DNA of 41,580 nucleotides from Methanobacteriota archaeon (GCA_004195615.1 PSPW01000011.1:1-41580), one strand, 5' to 3'; counted from the first letter of the stretch, positions 32,942 to 41,381 are shown. Program-made: numbers and translations. The notes: generated from the sequence alone by a model not told the origin.

Positions 32942-34501
32942 ATGGAGAGGTTGCCTAACGGGGTCGATACGAGTGACGAAGACTTCGCTCAGCGTAGGCA
33001 AAGGAACGTCTCCCTAGCAGAGGTCCTGAAGTCCAAACTGGACGCCGTCAGGAAGGCTGGTGACGAACCCCACTTCCAGAGGCACAGAGACCGCGGCAAG
33101 CGACTTCCCAGAGAGCGGATAGCAGAGGTCTGCGACCCCGGCTCTCCCTTCCTGGAGGCCTCCGCACTAGCTGCAGACGGCCTTTACGACGGAAGGGCAA
33201 GGTCTGCCGGGATTGTCACTGGCATCGGACTCGTGCATGGCAAGGAGTGCATGTTCGTCGCCAACGATGCCACGGTCAAGGGAGGGTCATACTACCCAAT
33301 GACGGTCAAGAAGCACATCAGGGCCCAGGAGATCGCGGAGGAAAACAACCTGCCTTGCATCTACCTAGTGGACTCGGGTGGGGCATTCCTCCCGATGCAG
33401 GACGAAGTATTCCCCGACAAGCTACACTTCGGTAGGATATTCAGGAACCAGGCCATACTCTCAAGCAAGGGAATCCCCCAGGTGGCCGCGGTCCTCGGCT
33501 CCTGCACCGCTGGAGGTGCATACATCCCTGCCATGTCCGACGAATCGATCATAGTGAAGGGGAACGGCACCATATTCCTCGCTGGACCCCCACTAGTCAA
33601 GGCAGCCACAGGGGAGGAGGTTTCCTCCCAAGATCTCGGCGGTGCGGAGGTGCACACTTCCAAGTCGGGGGTAGCAGACCACTACGCAGAGGACGAGGAC
33701 GATGCGCTCAGGATGGTCCGCAACATAGTCGAGAACCTCAACGTCCCACCCAAACATAGGCTAGAGTCCAAGCCATCGGAGCTCCCAGCATATGACGTTG
33801 AGGACCTGATGGGGATAATCCCAGGAGACAACAGAACCCCTTACGACGTCAGGGACGTCATCTCTAGAATCGTCGACGGTTCCAAGTTCCACGAGTTCAA
33901 GCGCCGCTACGGAAAAACCCTGGTCTGCGGCTTCGCGAGGATTCACGGCTACCCGGTTGGAATCATCGCGAACAACGGCATCCTGTTCTCGGAGTCATCA
34001 CTGAAGGGGACTCACTTCGTCGAGCTCTGTGGTCAGAGGGGGGTGCCACTGATATTCCTCCAGAACATCACCGGTTTCATGGTCGGTCGGGAGGCCGAGT
34101 CTGGAGGGATAGCGAAGGATGGCGCCAAGCTGGTGACCGCGGTCTCCTGTGTACCAGTGCCGAAGTTCACCGTGATAATCGGCGGATCGCATGGGGCCGG
34201 GAACTACGGCATGTGCGGTAGGGCCTACGACCCACGCTTCCTGTTCATGTGGCCAAACGCTAGGATTAGCGTGATGGGCGGAGAGCAGGCGGCCAGCGTG
34301 CTGTCCACGGTCGGCAATGAGGACCCAGACGAGATTCGTGCTAAGTACGAGCGCGAAAGCAGTCCCTACTACTCCACCGGGAGGCTGTGGGACGATGGCG
34401 TGATTGACCCGAGGGACACGAGGGACGTGCTTGGGCTATCTATTTCTGCCAGCCTCAATGCCCCGATGCCAGAGACCCGCTACGGCGTGTTCAGGATGTG
34501 A
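32942..34501 (+). CDS. mccB: Acyl-CoA carboxylase carboxyltransferase, MCC beta type
   Basis: A 519-residue biotin-dependent carboxyltransferase that moves a carboxyl group from carboxybiotin to an acyl-CoA. Segments characteristic of methylcrotonyl-CoA carboxylase beta are [19 protein letters not shown], the oxyanion-type [16 protein letters not shown] near residue 190, [14 protein letters not shown], and [12 protein letters not shown] followed by [13 protein letters not shown]. Propionyl-CoA carboxylases lack the F-L-P-M-Q region in this form, so the substrate is probably 3-methylcrotonyl-CoA from leucine, although geranyl-CoA or another branched acyl-CoA is possible. ATG 32942 is preferred over an in-frame TTG at 32906. 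The hydratase, biotin carboxylase and biotin carrier follow directly. Confidence 0.92.
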   Translation: MERLPNGVDTSDEDFAQRRQRNVSLAEVLKSKLDAVRKAGDEPHFQRHRDRGKRLPRERIAEVCDPGSPFLEASALAADGLYDGRARSAGIVTGIGLVHGKECMFVANDATVKGGSYYPMTVKKHIRAQEIAEENNLPCIYLVDSGGAFLPMQDEVFPDKLHFGRIFRNQAILSSKGIPQVAAVLGSCTAGGAYIPAMSDESIIVKGNGTIFLAGPPLVKAATGEEVSSQDLGGAEVHTSKSGVADHYAEDEDDALRMVRNIVENLNVPPKHRLESKPSELPAYDVEDLMGIIPGDNRTPYDVRDVISRIVDGSKFHEFKRRYGKTLVCGFARIHGYPVGIIANNGILFSESSLKGTHFVELCGQRGVPLIFLQNITGFMVGREAESGGIAKDGAKLVTAVSCVPVPKFTVIIGGSHGAGNYGMCGRAYDPRFLFMWPNARISVMGGEQAASVLSTVGNEDPDEIRAKYERESSPYYSTGRLWDDGVIDPRDTRDVLGLSISASLNAPMPETRYGVFRM

Positions 34502-34505
34502 AAGA

Positions 34506-35372
34506 ATGACCACAGACCCGATGCCAGAGACCGAGTTGTGCAGACTAGACGTTGATGGGGCGGTCGCCAACCTGACACTTGATCGGACGGACGTCTTCAA
34601 TGCGCTCAACGAGCAGATCATATCAGAGATGGCGGAGATTCTCGAATGGACAGCAGATAGGTCGGTCGGCGTCACAGGCGAACTGCTCTCCGAGGACGGT
34701 TACCCGAACCTACGCGTACTCGTCATCAGGTCAGAGGGCAAGCACTTCTGCGCCGGCGCAGACATCAACATGATGCGCGACGGCGGGGAAAAAACTCCTG
34801 AGGAGAACCGAGAGGAATCGGACAGGCTGGACAGACTGTTCCACGGTCTCTGGTCCCACCCCTGCTTCACCGTGGCATGCGTTCAGGGAGTCGCCCTTGG
34901 AGGAGGCGCGGGGTTGGTCGCCTGTTCGGACCACGTAATCGCTGAGCCTAGGACGAGAATCGCCCTGTCGGAGGCAAAGCTGGGTATCTCAGCGGCCGTG
35001 ATAGGTCCCTACGTCTATCGTCGTCTCGGAAGTGCCGGTTTCCGCAGACTGGCGATGCTCGCTTCCAGGATTGGCTCAGAGGAGGCACTCAGGATCGGAT
35101 TCGTCGACGAGGTCGTAGAATCCGCTGAGGCCATGGGGGACGCGGTGTCCGACGTAATATCTGAGGTGATGACCTCCGGCCCAATTGCAGTAACGTCTGC
35201 CAAGCGAATGGTGGCGGAGCTTGACCACTGGGAGGGGGACGATGAATCCCTCAGGTTATGGACGCTTGACCTCACTAGCAAGATGCGCGGCTCCTCCGAA
35301 GGTCAGGAGGGACTCTCGGCATTCCTCGACGGCAGGCAGCCAGCCTGGTCCCAAGAGGACCGGGAAGGCTGA
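34506..35372 (+). CDS. Enoyl-CoA hydratase family, probable methylglutaconyl-CoA hydratase
   Basis: A 288-residue crotonase-fold enzyme. The fold is marked by ANLTLDRTDVFNALNEQII near the start, the first oxyanion segment HFCAGADI near residue 80, the second GVALGGGAGLVAC near 128, and the helix LSEAKLGISAA, whose glutamate is a probable catalytic residue. A charged loop (G-G-E-K-T-P-E-E-N-R-E-E) follows the first motif. Placed between the two catalytic subunits of methylcrotonyl-CoA carboxylase, it most likely hydrates 3-methylglutaconyl-CoA to HMG-CoA in leucine breakdown; general enoyl-CoA hydratase activity is the alternative. ATG 34506 lies four bases after mccB; a longer frame would overlap mccB. 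Confidence 0.88.
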   Translation: MTTDPMPETELCRLDVDGAVANLTLDRTDVFNALNEQIISEMAEILEWTADRSVGVTGELLSEDGYPNLRVLVIRSEGKHFCAGADINMMRDGGEKTPEENREESDRLDRLFHGLWSHPCFTVACVQGVALGGGAGLVACSDHVIAEPRTRIALSEAKLGISAAVIGPYVYRRLGSAGFRRLAMLASRIGSEEALRIGFVDEVVESAEAMGDAVSDVISEVMTSGPIAVTSAKRMVAELDHWEGDDESLRLWTLDLTSKMRGSSEGQEGLSAFLDGRQPAWSQEDREG

Positions 35373-35374
35373 AC

Positions 35375-36925
35375 ATGTCACCAGAATGGATGTCCGATGC
35401 CCCCAGGCCTTTCTCCAAGGTCTTGGTCGCAAACCGGGGCGAGATTGCAGTCAGGGTCCTCCAGGCATCCAAGGAGGCAGGCCTCTCGTGCGTGGCAGTC
35501 TTCTCGGAGTCGGACTCCTCCTCACTCCACGTTGAACTGGCCGACGAGGCGGTCCTCCTTGAGGGCGACACACTCGATATGACCTACCTCAACGGCAATG
35601 CGATAATCGAGGCAGCCAGGTCAACTGGCGCAGATGCCATCCACCCAGGATACGGTTTCCTGTCAGAGAGGGCCGACTTCGCCCGTGCAGTCGAGTCCGC
35701 GGGGATTCGCTGGATAGGGCCATCCACTCATGCGATAGAGACGATGGGGGACAAGATCTCCGCCCGCTCCCTGATGATCGAGTCCGGGGTCCCCGTGATA
35801 CCGGGGGGCCAGATTCCAGTAGAGGAGGGGGCAGATCACCTAGGCGCCCTCGCCAGTGCCGCCGCGAAGGTAGGATACCCGCTGCTGATCAAGGCGAGCG
35901 CGGGAGGCGGAGGCAAGGGAATGAGATCCGTCTCAGTGCCGAAGAACCTCAGGGGTGAGTTCGAGGCCGCGGCCAGGGAGGCTTCGTCGGCGTTCGGTGA
36001 TGGCACGGTGTACATCGAGAGGTTACTGACGAGGGTCAGGCACGTAGAGATCCAAGTTCTGTGCGACTCGCACGGGGGGGCCGTCCACCTCAACGAGAGG
36101 GACTGCTCTCTGCAGCGCAGGTACCAGAAGGTGATCGAGGAGACCCCATCCCCAGCAGTCACACCCGAGATCAGGGAAGTGATGGGCGACGCGGCCGTAA
36201 CCGCGGCCCGGTCGGTCGACTACGTGGGGGCGGGGACAGTGGAGTTCCTCCTGGACAGCAACGGCGAGTTCTACTTCCTCGAGATGAACACAAGGATACA
36301 GGTCGAGCACCCGGTCACCGAGATGACCACCGGAATCGACCTCGTCCAGAAGCAATTCGAGGTCGCAGCCGGTCTGCCCATTGGCATCTCTCAGCAGGAA
36401 GTCTCACAGAACGGTCACTCTATTGAGGCCAGGGTGTACGCGGAGGATCCGAGCAGGGGCTTCCTTCCCTCGATAGGGGAGCTCGCCGTCTGGAGACCCC
36501 CCTCCGGGCCTGGCATCAGGGTCGACTCTGGTGTGCGCGAGGGGGACTCGGTCACCATCGAGTTCGATCCCATGCTGGCCAAGGTGATCGTCCATGCCCC
36601 TAACAGGCAGTCCGCGATCAGGAGGCTGGACAACGCGCTCTCCTCATTCGTCGTCCTGGGCGTCAGGACGAACATCGACTTCCTACGAAACGCACTAGCC
36701 CACGGCTTATTCCAGAGCGGGAGCATCGACACCGACTTCCTGGACTCCACCGATCCCAGCGAGCTCCGCGGCCCCGATCCCGACCGCCCCACGTTGGTGG
36801 CGGTAGCCGCCTCCGCCCAGAGACTGGGGATGGACAGGCAGCATATCGCAGGCACGGAGGTCGTCGACGACCACACAGGCCACCAGGGGGATCCATTCCG
36901 GACCCTCGGGAGAACGTTCCCCTGA
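35375..36925 (+). CDS. mccA: Biotin carboxylase subunit of acyl-CoA carboxylase
   Basis: A 516-residue ATP-grasp enzyme that carboxylates the biotin carried by the partner protein. Domains in order: N-terminal KVLVANRGEIAVRVLQAS, the D-A-I-H-P-G-Y-G-F-L-S-E segment, the ATP-binding KASAGGGGKGM near residue 175, E-R-D-C-S-L-Q-R-R-Y-Q-K, the E-M-N-T-R-I-Q-V-E-H-P-V-T-E site near 302, and the C-terminal biotin-carboxylase domain (V-Y-A-E-D-P-S-R-G-F-L-P). In most MCC alpha subunits the polypeptide continues into a linker and biotin carrier; here it stops at TGA 36923-36925 and the carrier resumes four codons later in the same frame. Confidence 0.95.
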   Translation: MSPEWMSDAPRPFSKVLVANRGEIAVRVLQASKEAGLSCVAVFSESDSSSLHVELADEAVLLEGDTLDMTYLNGNAIIEAARSTGADAIHPGYGFLSERADFARAVESAGIRWIGPSTHAIETMGDKISARSLMIESGVPVIPGGQIPVEEGADHLGALASAAAKVGYPLLIKASAGGGGKGMRSVSVPKNLRGEFEAAAREASSAFGDGTVYIERLLTRVRHVEIQVLCDSHGGAVHLNERDCSLQRRYQKVIEETPSPAVTPEIREVMGDAAVTAARSVDYVGAGTVEFLLDSNGEFYFLEMNTRIQVEHPVTEMTTGIDLVQKQFEVAAGLPIGISQQEVSQNGHSIEARVYAEDPSRGFLPSIGELAVWRPPSGPGIRVDSGVREGDSVTIEFDPMLAKVIVHAPNRQSAIRRLDNALSSFVVLGVRTNIDFLRNALAHGLFQSGSIDTDFLDSTDPSELRGPDPDRPTLVAVAASAQRLGMDRQHIAGTEVVDDHTGHQGDPFRTLGRTFP

Positions 36926-36931
36926 GGTGAT
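36924..36931 (+). promoter_or_regulatory. Shine-Dalgarno overlapping the mccA stop codon
   Basis: GAGGTGAT, matching the usual anti-Shine-Dalgarno end of 16S rRNA over eight bases, overlaps the TGA stop of the biotin carboxylase and lies three bases before ATG 36935. It supports independent initiation of the biotin carrier and argues that the split is genuine. Confidence 0.65.
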
Positions 36932-36934
36932 ACC

Positions 36935-37432
36935 ATGGAGTGGAGCATTCCCGACGGACCAGAGAGGTACAAGGTCTCATTGCAGGAGGCCGAAGGCACG
37001 GTTTCAGTTACCTCGCTAACGAGGGATGGGATCGAAGTACACATCCCCGAGACGTCAATGGATGCCGCGGACAGGCCAGGCAGGGCGATGGTCAAGGTCG
37101 GGGGGACAACCAAGCTGGCCCACATAGCCAGGTCCGGTGACACATGGTGGGTCCACATAGATGGCAGGGCCCACGAGGTCGTCTTCCACGAACAGGGTAG
37201 CAGGGCCTCCGCCAAGGAGGGCAGCCTGAAGTCGCCCATGCCCGGTACCGTCCTCCAGGGCATGGTCAAGGTGGGCCAGAGGGTCCGTGAAGGTCAGCAC
37301 CTGATGACCATAGAGGCGATGAAGATGGAGCACAAGATCCTCGCTCCGAAGCCAGGAGAGATCACAAAGATCCACTTCTCGGAGGGGGATCAGGTCGACA
37401 TGGGATCTTCTCTGGTGGAGATCAGTGACTAG
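36935..37432 (+). CDS. Biotin carboxyl carrier protein (split MCC alpha C-terminus)
   Basis: A 165-residue protein. The last 75 residues are a biotinyl domain with the biotinylation site E-A-M-K130-M-E-H, preceded by L-K-S-P-M-P-G-T-V-L-Q-G and followed by the second-half repeat I-L-A-P-K-P-G-E-I. The first 90 residues are beta-rich and resemble the biotin-transfer linker domain found between carboxylase and carrier in MCC alpha. It is in the same reading frame as the biotin carboxylase, separated by one stop and three codons; together they would total about 685 residues, the usual MCC alpha size. It swings carboxybiotin between the two catalytic subunits. Confidence 0.93.
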   Translation: MEWSIPDGPERYKVSLQEAEGTVSVTSLTRDGIEVHIPETSMDAADRPGRAMVKVGGTTKLAHIARSGDTWWVHIDGRAHEVVFHEQGSRASAKEGSLKSPMPGTVLQGMVKVGQRVREGQHLMTIEAMKMEHKILAPKPGEITKIHFSEGDQVDMGSSLVEISD

Positions 37433-37495
37433 GGACTGAGCTGCCCCTGAGTCAATCGGTTACTATGACTTGTATATCTAATCTTCAGATCCATT

Positions 37496-38017
37496 ATGAC
37501 GGTCCGTACCATAGAGGGGTTGATTCACTCATCCAGCCCGGGTAGGTATATGGGCAATCGGGGAAGCGGATTTCGAAGAACATTCAAGAAGTCTTCGAAC
37601 AAGAATAAAACTGACGATTGCTCAAATTGCTACATACCCTATTACCAAATAATTACTAATTCGATTCAGATTACAATCAAAGATAAAATCAGAGATGATT
37701 GGAACGAGGAAGCAAAACCCTCGATCTCTAGTACCACGTGTAGGTGCTACGACTTTGTACTCAGTGACTCTGAAATGTCAGATTGGAAAGACGAGTTACT
37801 GAAGTCTGCCATCAATGTCAAGATCTCAAAGTGCAACAAACGCACCAAGATTCAACTAATCTCAAACGGAAAGGAAGTCCACCGAATGTATCTCCGAAAA
37901 CTCAGGGGCGACTCAGAGGGTACCGTACCTGATGCCAGCATAAGCAAGGGTTCCCACGAAGAGACTCTGCAGGTAGTGGACCTGGATCTGCTCAAGGAGA
38001 ATACGACCGAGGGCTAG
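37496..38017 (+). CDS. Unrecognised Cys-containing basic protein
   Basis: A 173-residue protein of no recognised family, more AT-rich than the carboxylase genes before it. The N-terminal 40 residues are basic and glycine/serine-rich (G-S-G-F-R-R-T-F-K-K-S-S-N-K-N-K). Cysteines at 42 and 45 (C-S-N-C), 82 and 84 (C-R-C) and 113 could bind a metal. Residues 105-135 look like alternating beta strands (INVKISKCNKRTKIQLISNG). A TATA-like TGTATATCTA lies at 37471-37480, about 20 bases before the ATG; an in-frame ATG at 37550 is an alternative start. It is unlinked to the preceding operon and may be an acquired gene. Confidence 0.5.
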   Translation: MTVRTIEGLIHSSSPGRYMGNRGSGFRRTFKKSSNKNKTDDCSNCYIPYYQIITNSIQITIKDKIRDDWNEEAKPSISSTTCRCYDFVLSDSEMSDWKDELLKSAINVKISKCNKRTKIQLISNGKEVHRMYLRKLRGDSEGTVPDASISKGSHEETLQVVDLDLLKENTTEG

Positions 38018-38108
38018 TGAAGGACGGCTGTGAACTGGATTCAGCGCTGGTTTACTTTTGTTCATAGGGCAACAAAGGTTGATATCTAATATGGGTGAAC
38101 CTTAGTTG

Positions 38109-39239
38109 ATGCGTTTCAGAAATTTCGCCATGATTCTCTTAATCATCTCCCCCGCACTCTCTGGCTGCATGGATTTGGAAAAGGCCGAGAAGGCAGGCCA
38201 AGATAGCGACGAAATCCTCACTGTCGAGACTGAGCAAACCCAGCTTCTACTCAATGCCCAATCGAACGGATCATGCACCGGTGATGAAAACGAGACGTCG
38301 AACATAGATGGTCAGGCCCATGTCTGCAGGGACGGAGAGTTGGTCCCTTTCTACTCCAACGAGGAGGCCCCTGAGGAGCATGGGCCGGAGTTCATCCCTT
38401 CGTGTAACATCACTGCTTCCCAGGGGACTGAGATCACCCTGAACCACCAGGAGTGGCCCGAGGTCACAAGTGGGGCATGGCTCGAGGTCCCCGGCCTCTC
38501 CACCGTCTACTACGAGAACTCGACCTCCCCCTCGGTGGGCTGGGATGCAGTGAATGTCAATGGGAGCCCAGATGCCGAGGACGGCGAAGGGGGGACTGAG
38601 AAGGTCGTCTCCCCGGGACTGGATTGGGCGTGTGGCTACAACTACGAGGTTAAGGTGCCGGTCGGGTACGATCCCGACGTCAGCTACCCCCTGATGATGT
38701 TCCTGCACGGGGGCGTGACCTCTGCTGGCCTGGAGTTCTACTTCAGGTTCCTCACAGGGAACTTCTACATGCCCGCCGATGACAAGTACATCATCGTCCA
38801 GCCCGCTAAGCTGGAGGTCGACTGGGACCCGAAGAAGACCCTCGATGTTCTGGAGGACGTCAAGTCTCACATGAGTGTCAATGACTCTCGCGTCTACCTG
38901 ACCGGGCTCAGCATGGGGGGCCGTGGTACGTTCATCGTCGCAGCGGCCCTTCCGGACTACTTCGCCGCCCTGATGCCCCTGTCCCCTCACCACGACCCGT
39001 TCCCCTACACCGAACTCGCAGAGGATGTGGCGCACCTTCCCATCTGGATGAGCCACGGCGACTCCGACAACACCTCGTCGTACGAGATGGCGGCCGAGAT
39101 GGCCGGGATCCTGGAGGTCCTGGGTGCTGAGGTTCAGTTCCGAACGATCGTCGGCGGAGAGCACGAGGGATGGTTCGGGATATATATCGATCCAGAAGCG
39201 ATGGGGTGGGTACTGTCGAAATCAAGGGACGTCATCTGA
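38109..39239 (+). CDS. Lipoprotein alpha/beta hydrolase (esterase-like)
   Basis: A 376-residue exported lipoprotein. The signal peptide ends in a lipobox L-S-G-C20, followed by an acidic linker. The C-terminal 200 residues are an alpha/beta hydrolase of the feruloyl-esterase/PHB-depolymerase type: YPLMMFLHGG holds the oxyanion turn, the nucleophile is S268 in GLSMGGRGTF, the acid is probably D320 (SHGDSDNT) or D318, and the base H352 (GGEHEGW). All triad positions are filled, so an active secreted esterase or peptidase-like enzyme is expected; the substrate is unknown. About 150 residues between the lipobox and the hydrolase domain have a low-complexity start and a beta-rich end. ATG 38109 is chosen over the TTG directly before it. 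Confidence 0.82.
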   Translation: MRFRNFAMILLIISPALSGCMDLEKAEKAGQDSDEILTVETEQTQLLLNAQSNGSCTGDENETSNIDGQAHVCRDGELVPFYSNEEAPEEHGPEFIPSCNITASQGTEITLNHQEWPEVTSGAWLEVPGLSTVYYENSTSPSVGWDAVNVNGSPDAEDGEGGTEKVVSPGLDWACGYNYEVKVPVGYDPDVSYPLMMFLHGGVTSAGLEFYFRFLTGNFYMPADDKYIIVQPAKLEVDWDPKKTLDVLEDVKSHMSVNDSRVYLTGLSMGGRGTFIVAAALPDYFAALMPLSPHHDPFPYTELAEDVAHLPIWMSHGDSDNTSSYEMAAEMAGILEVLGAEVQFRTIVGGEHEGWFGIYIDPEAMGWVLSKSRDVI

Positions 39240-39333
39240 GTCTTCGTGGTATACGCCCAAAGGCTTGAGGAGCTGGGCTAATCAGAGGGTATTTATTGCA
39301 AGGACAATTGAGATATAATGGAGAAAAGATAAT

Positions 39334-39606
39334 ATGACAAAAACAACGAAGGCAAAAACCATCTCATTCTCATTGATAATATTTGGAATACTTGTACTCA
39401 TTGCTGGGATTATCATGGTACAAAATGGATTTGCAACCTTTGAGGATACCGAGCCTAGAGTTGGACTCTACATTGGAGGTATTTTTACAATAATTGGGGG
39501 CGTTTTCTTGACAGTTGGTGGGATAATATATCTTAACTTCGATGGTTTGAAAAAGAAGTTTCTTCGTACGGCAAACAAGAGAAAATGTAATACCTTTCTT
39601 CGGTAG
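39334..39606 (+). CDS. Small two-helix membrane protein
   Basis: A 90-residue protein with two membrane helices, about 10-31 (ISFSLIIFGILVLIAGIIMV) and 44-67 (LYIGGIFTIIGGVFLTVGGIIY), and a basic C-terminal tail (K-K-K-F-L-R-T-A-N-K-R-K). The family is not recognised. Composition is AT-rich: the row 39361-39420 has 19 G+C of 60. TATTTATT at 39290-39297 could be its TATA box. It lies on the same strand as the hydrolase but separated by 94 bases, so it is probably transcribed on its own. Confidence 0.6.
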   Translation: MTKTTKAKTISFSLIIFGILVLIAGIIMVQNGFATFEDTEPRVGLYIGGIFTIIGGVFLTVGGIIYLNFDGLKKKFLRTANKRKCNTFLR

Positions 39607-39652
39607 AAAGAATGGGTACTCCCTTCGAACCCTATGTATCATCGGGCAATTG

Positions 39653-39677
39653 AATGGGTGCCACCATAGAACCCATT
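39653..39677. repeat. 7-bp inverted repeat between small genes
   Basis: AATGGGT and ACCCATT pair around an 11-base loop in the 188-base gap between two small membrane-protein genes. A second AATGGGT occurs at 39611-39617. No T-tract follows, so a terminator is only a guess; otherwise I see no gene in this gap. Confidence 0.25.
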
Positions 39678-39794
39678 GAACCGCCATCGATACATTCTCA
39701 CCGATTGACTGCGATGCCGCTCACACGCTAGGGAAGATGATACCCCTGAGTGTAACAGCTACTATGTTACAGATTCATTTTAGGTGAAAGAATA

Positions 39795-39968
39795 ATGAAA
39801 GGACAGATAGTGAAATTTGGATTAGCGGCGAGTGCAGTATCAATCATTGCATCAGTGTATATCTTCTTCATGCATGATGGTGGGGATCCCGACTTAGGGA
39901 TTTTTGTGGGTTTGTGGGCACCGACTCTAATTCTATTTTCTCAAGAAATTGACAAAATGATTGAATAA
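39795..39968 (+). CDS. Very small two-helix membrane protein
   Basis: A 57-residue frame starting at ATG 39795 behind AGGTGAAAG, a good ribosome-binding site at normal distance. It encodes MKGQIVKFGLAASAVSIIAS then VYIFFMHDGGDPDLGIFVG and LWAPTLILFSQEIDKMIE: two hydrophobic helices joined by a short acidic loop, with a charged end. Codon use and the ribosome-binding site support a real gene despite its size. It is AT-rich like the preceding two-helix protein, and the two may be related in role. Function is unknown. The aquaporin-like gene on the other strand ends 48 bases further on, so the two converge. Confidence 0.6.
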   Translation: MKGQIVKFGLAASAVSIIASVYIFFMHDGGDPDLGIFVGLWAPTLILFSQEIDKMIE

Positions 39969-40016
39969 TCGCAAAGTGACTGTGGCACTCACGGAAACCA
40001 ATCGTGAGTTCGTAGC

Positions 40017-40679
40017 TTACTCATTGGTCTTGTTGAATGCTAGCGCTGCTAGGACACCCGCTGTCAACTGCGGTGCGAAATGCATCCATGACTGTGCGAT
40101 ACTCAACTTTCCGACCGTAATCAAGGACACAGTGACCGCTGGGTTGAACGATGCCATGGAAACTTCTCCTACGGTAATGGCTCCAGCGAACACTACTGAT
40201 GCGATTGCAGCACCATAGTATGGGTTTCCGGATGTTGCTTCAGAGGTCGCGACATTGAGTATCACATAAACCAGTGCGAAAGTGAAAAGAAACTCAGCTA
40301 GTAGAACTTCATGAATTTCACTATTCCCAAGTAACGAGGCTGTCTCGAGAGAGCCCCGAGAATACTCCCCCGTGTAGGTATAACCGGACAACAGTGCTCC
40401 AAATCCTCCAGCAACGACTTGAGTTGCAATGTATGGGGTGACTTCGGACTTTTCACAGGACCCACGGATCCAGATTCCGATAGTTACTGCGGGATTGAAA
40501 TGGGCCCCTGAAATATATCCCAAGCTGTAAATCATGGCCATCAGAGTAGCGGCTATCGCGAAACCAGCATGAGTATCTCCAGATGACCCCCAACCTGCGG
40601 TTAGGCAGACCGTATAAGTCAGGAATAAGGTTCCGATGAATTCAGCGATCAGTTTCTGTTGGAGGGTGTGCTCTGTCAT
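40017..40679 (-). CDS. MIP-family channel (aquaporin-like), unusual filter
   Basis: A 220-residue channel protein with six helices and two half-helices carrying N-P-A boxes at 62-64 (AHFNPAVT) and 179-181 (ASFNPAVT). The first half matches bacterial AqpZ closely (G-Y-I-S-G-A-H-F-N-P-A-V-T). After the second N-P-A, canonical aquaporins and glycerol channels have arginine, the core of the aromatic/arginine filter; this protein has valine, so its selectivity is likely different. ATG 40679 is chosen over an upstream start that would add 16 residues without family support. A TATA-like CTTATTA (minus strand TAATAAG) lies about 38 bases upstream. Confidence 0.88.
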   Translation of the reverse strand: MTEHTLQQKLIAEFIGTLFLTYTVCLTAGWGSSGDTHAGFAIAATLMAMIYSLGYISGAHFNPAVTIGIWIRGSCEKSEVTPYIATQVVAGGFGALLSGYTYTGEYSRGSLETASLLGNSEIHEVLLAEFLFTFALVYVILNVATSEATSGNPYYGAAIASVVFAGAITVGEVSMASFNPAVTVSLITVGKLSIAQSWMHFAPQLTAGVLAALAFNKTNE

Positions 40680-40713
40680 TGATTGGCCCTTCAAAACGCA
40701 CCCCATCAAGATT

Positions 40714-40721
40714 CTTATTAG
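40714..40721 (-). promoter_or_regulatory. TATA-like box for the MIP channel
   Basis: On the minus strand CTAATAAG stands about 38 bases before the ATG at 40679, which would place the start of transcription some 12 bases before the gene. Confidence 0.35.
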
Positions 40722-40788
40722 TCCCAACGCGAATCTCCTAGGTCCAATGAGTGAACATTCCCACCGAATGATTGCTCAGTAGTGTATT

Positions 40789-40817
40789 CCCTAGCGTTAT
40801 GTATGCCACGCTACCCT
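40789..40817. repeat. 29-bp repeat, copy 1
   Basis: Matches copy 2 (41382-41410) at 26 of 29 positions in the same orientation; the differences fall at positions 10, 11 and 13. Both begin CCCTAGCGT and end TGCCACGCTACCCT. In this copy the internal hairpin is reduced to AGCGT/ACGCT. It lies just after the 3' end of the one-helix protein gene on the minus strand. Confidence 0.6.
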
Positions 40818-40834
40818 TTCGATTTGCCGGGACT

Positions 40835-41308
40835 TTAATTCCACCACTCCTCTCCTTCCGGAGTTGTCTCCTTGAACACTTCTTCGACAAAGGAAGAGGC
40901 TTTGAAAGGCCCCTCCTTATCCAGATTGATTGTCTCTGTTCGCAGAATTTCTTCCCCGGCAAAGTAGCGTATCTCTAGCCAGTCATCGCCCTGGGAGCTT
41001 GTGAATCTTAAGTCTAGGTTCCTCCCCATCTTCCCAGTCTCTTCGAGGTATATTTTCGCGCTTTCCCTAATGTCCTCGGTCTGTTTCCAGAAATCCATCA
41101 TCGTCCTAATGTGGAGCGTTACCTCTTTGCCGTCGATTTGGGCTCGGAGTGATTTCCCCTCTTCGTCGAAAATGTCGTCTTGGCTCGTCTTCATCATCTT
41201 CGTGAAACTCAGAATCTCTCCAAGCTCACCCGACCTAATTATCTGGAATATTCCAAATCCTATGAATAAGACAATGAATAGGATAAATCCAATCTCTCCG
41301 GAATTCAT
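40835..41308 (-). CDS. One-helix membrane protein, unknown function
   Basis: A 157-residue protein with an N-terminal membrane helix at about 6-25 (IGFILFIVLFIGFGIFQIIR) and a soluble, charged domain. The domain alternates K/E-rich helices with short strands (LRAQIDGKEVTLHIRTMMDF, LEIRYFAGEEILRTETI) and ends G-E-E-W-W-N. No family is recognised. The topology, with most of the protein on one side of the membrane, suggests a membrane-tethered binding or regulatory domain. A TATA-like element 20-30 bases upstream points to a leaderless mRNA. The gene is flanked by the two copies of the 29-bp repeat. Confidence 0.6.
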   Translation of the reverse strand: MNSGEIGFILFIVLFIGFGIFQIIRSGELGEILSFTKMMKTSQDDIFDEEGKSLRAQIDGKEVTLHIRTMMDFWKQTEDIRESAKIYLEETGKMGRNLDLRFTSSQGDDWLEIRYFAGEEILRTETINLDKEGPFKASSFVEEVFKETTPEGEEWWN

Positions 41309-41327
41309 GTCCTTGTCAAAGGCATTA

Positions 41328-41337
41328 GATATGTATA
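41328..41337 (-). promoter_or_regulatory. TATA-like box for the one-helix gene
   Basis: Minus-strand TATACATATC is centred about 25 bases before the ATG at 41308, the distance expected of an archaeal TATA box for a leaderless transcript. Confidence 0.4.
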
Positions 41338-41381
41338 GATGTGGAAGTATGAATCAATGGGTATCAGTGGGCCGAATCAGT

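Noticed and set aside
34404-34505. Upstream extension of the enoyl-CoA hydratase frame
   Set aside because: It overlaps the conserved end of mccB, and ATG 34506 starts directly after that stop.
40738-40962. A 74-residue minus-strand frame covering repeat copy 1
   Set aside because: It overlaps the end of the one-helix protein gene in another frame, is R/K/S-rich without motif, and contains the repeat.
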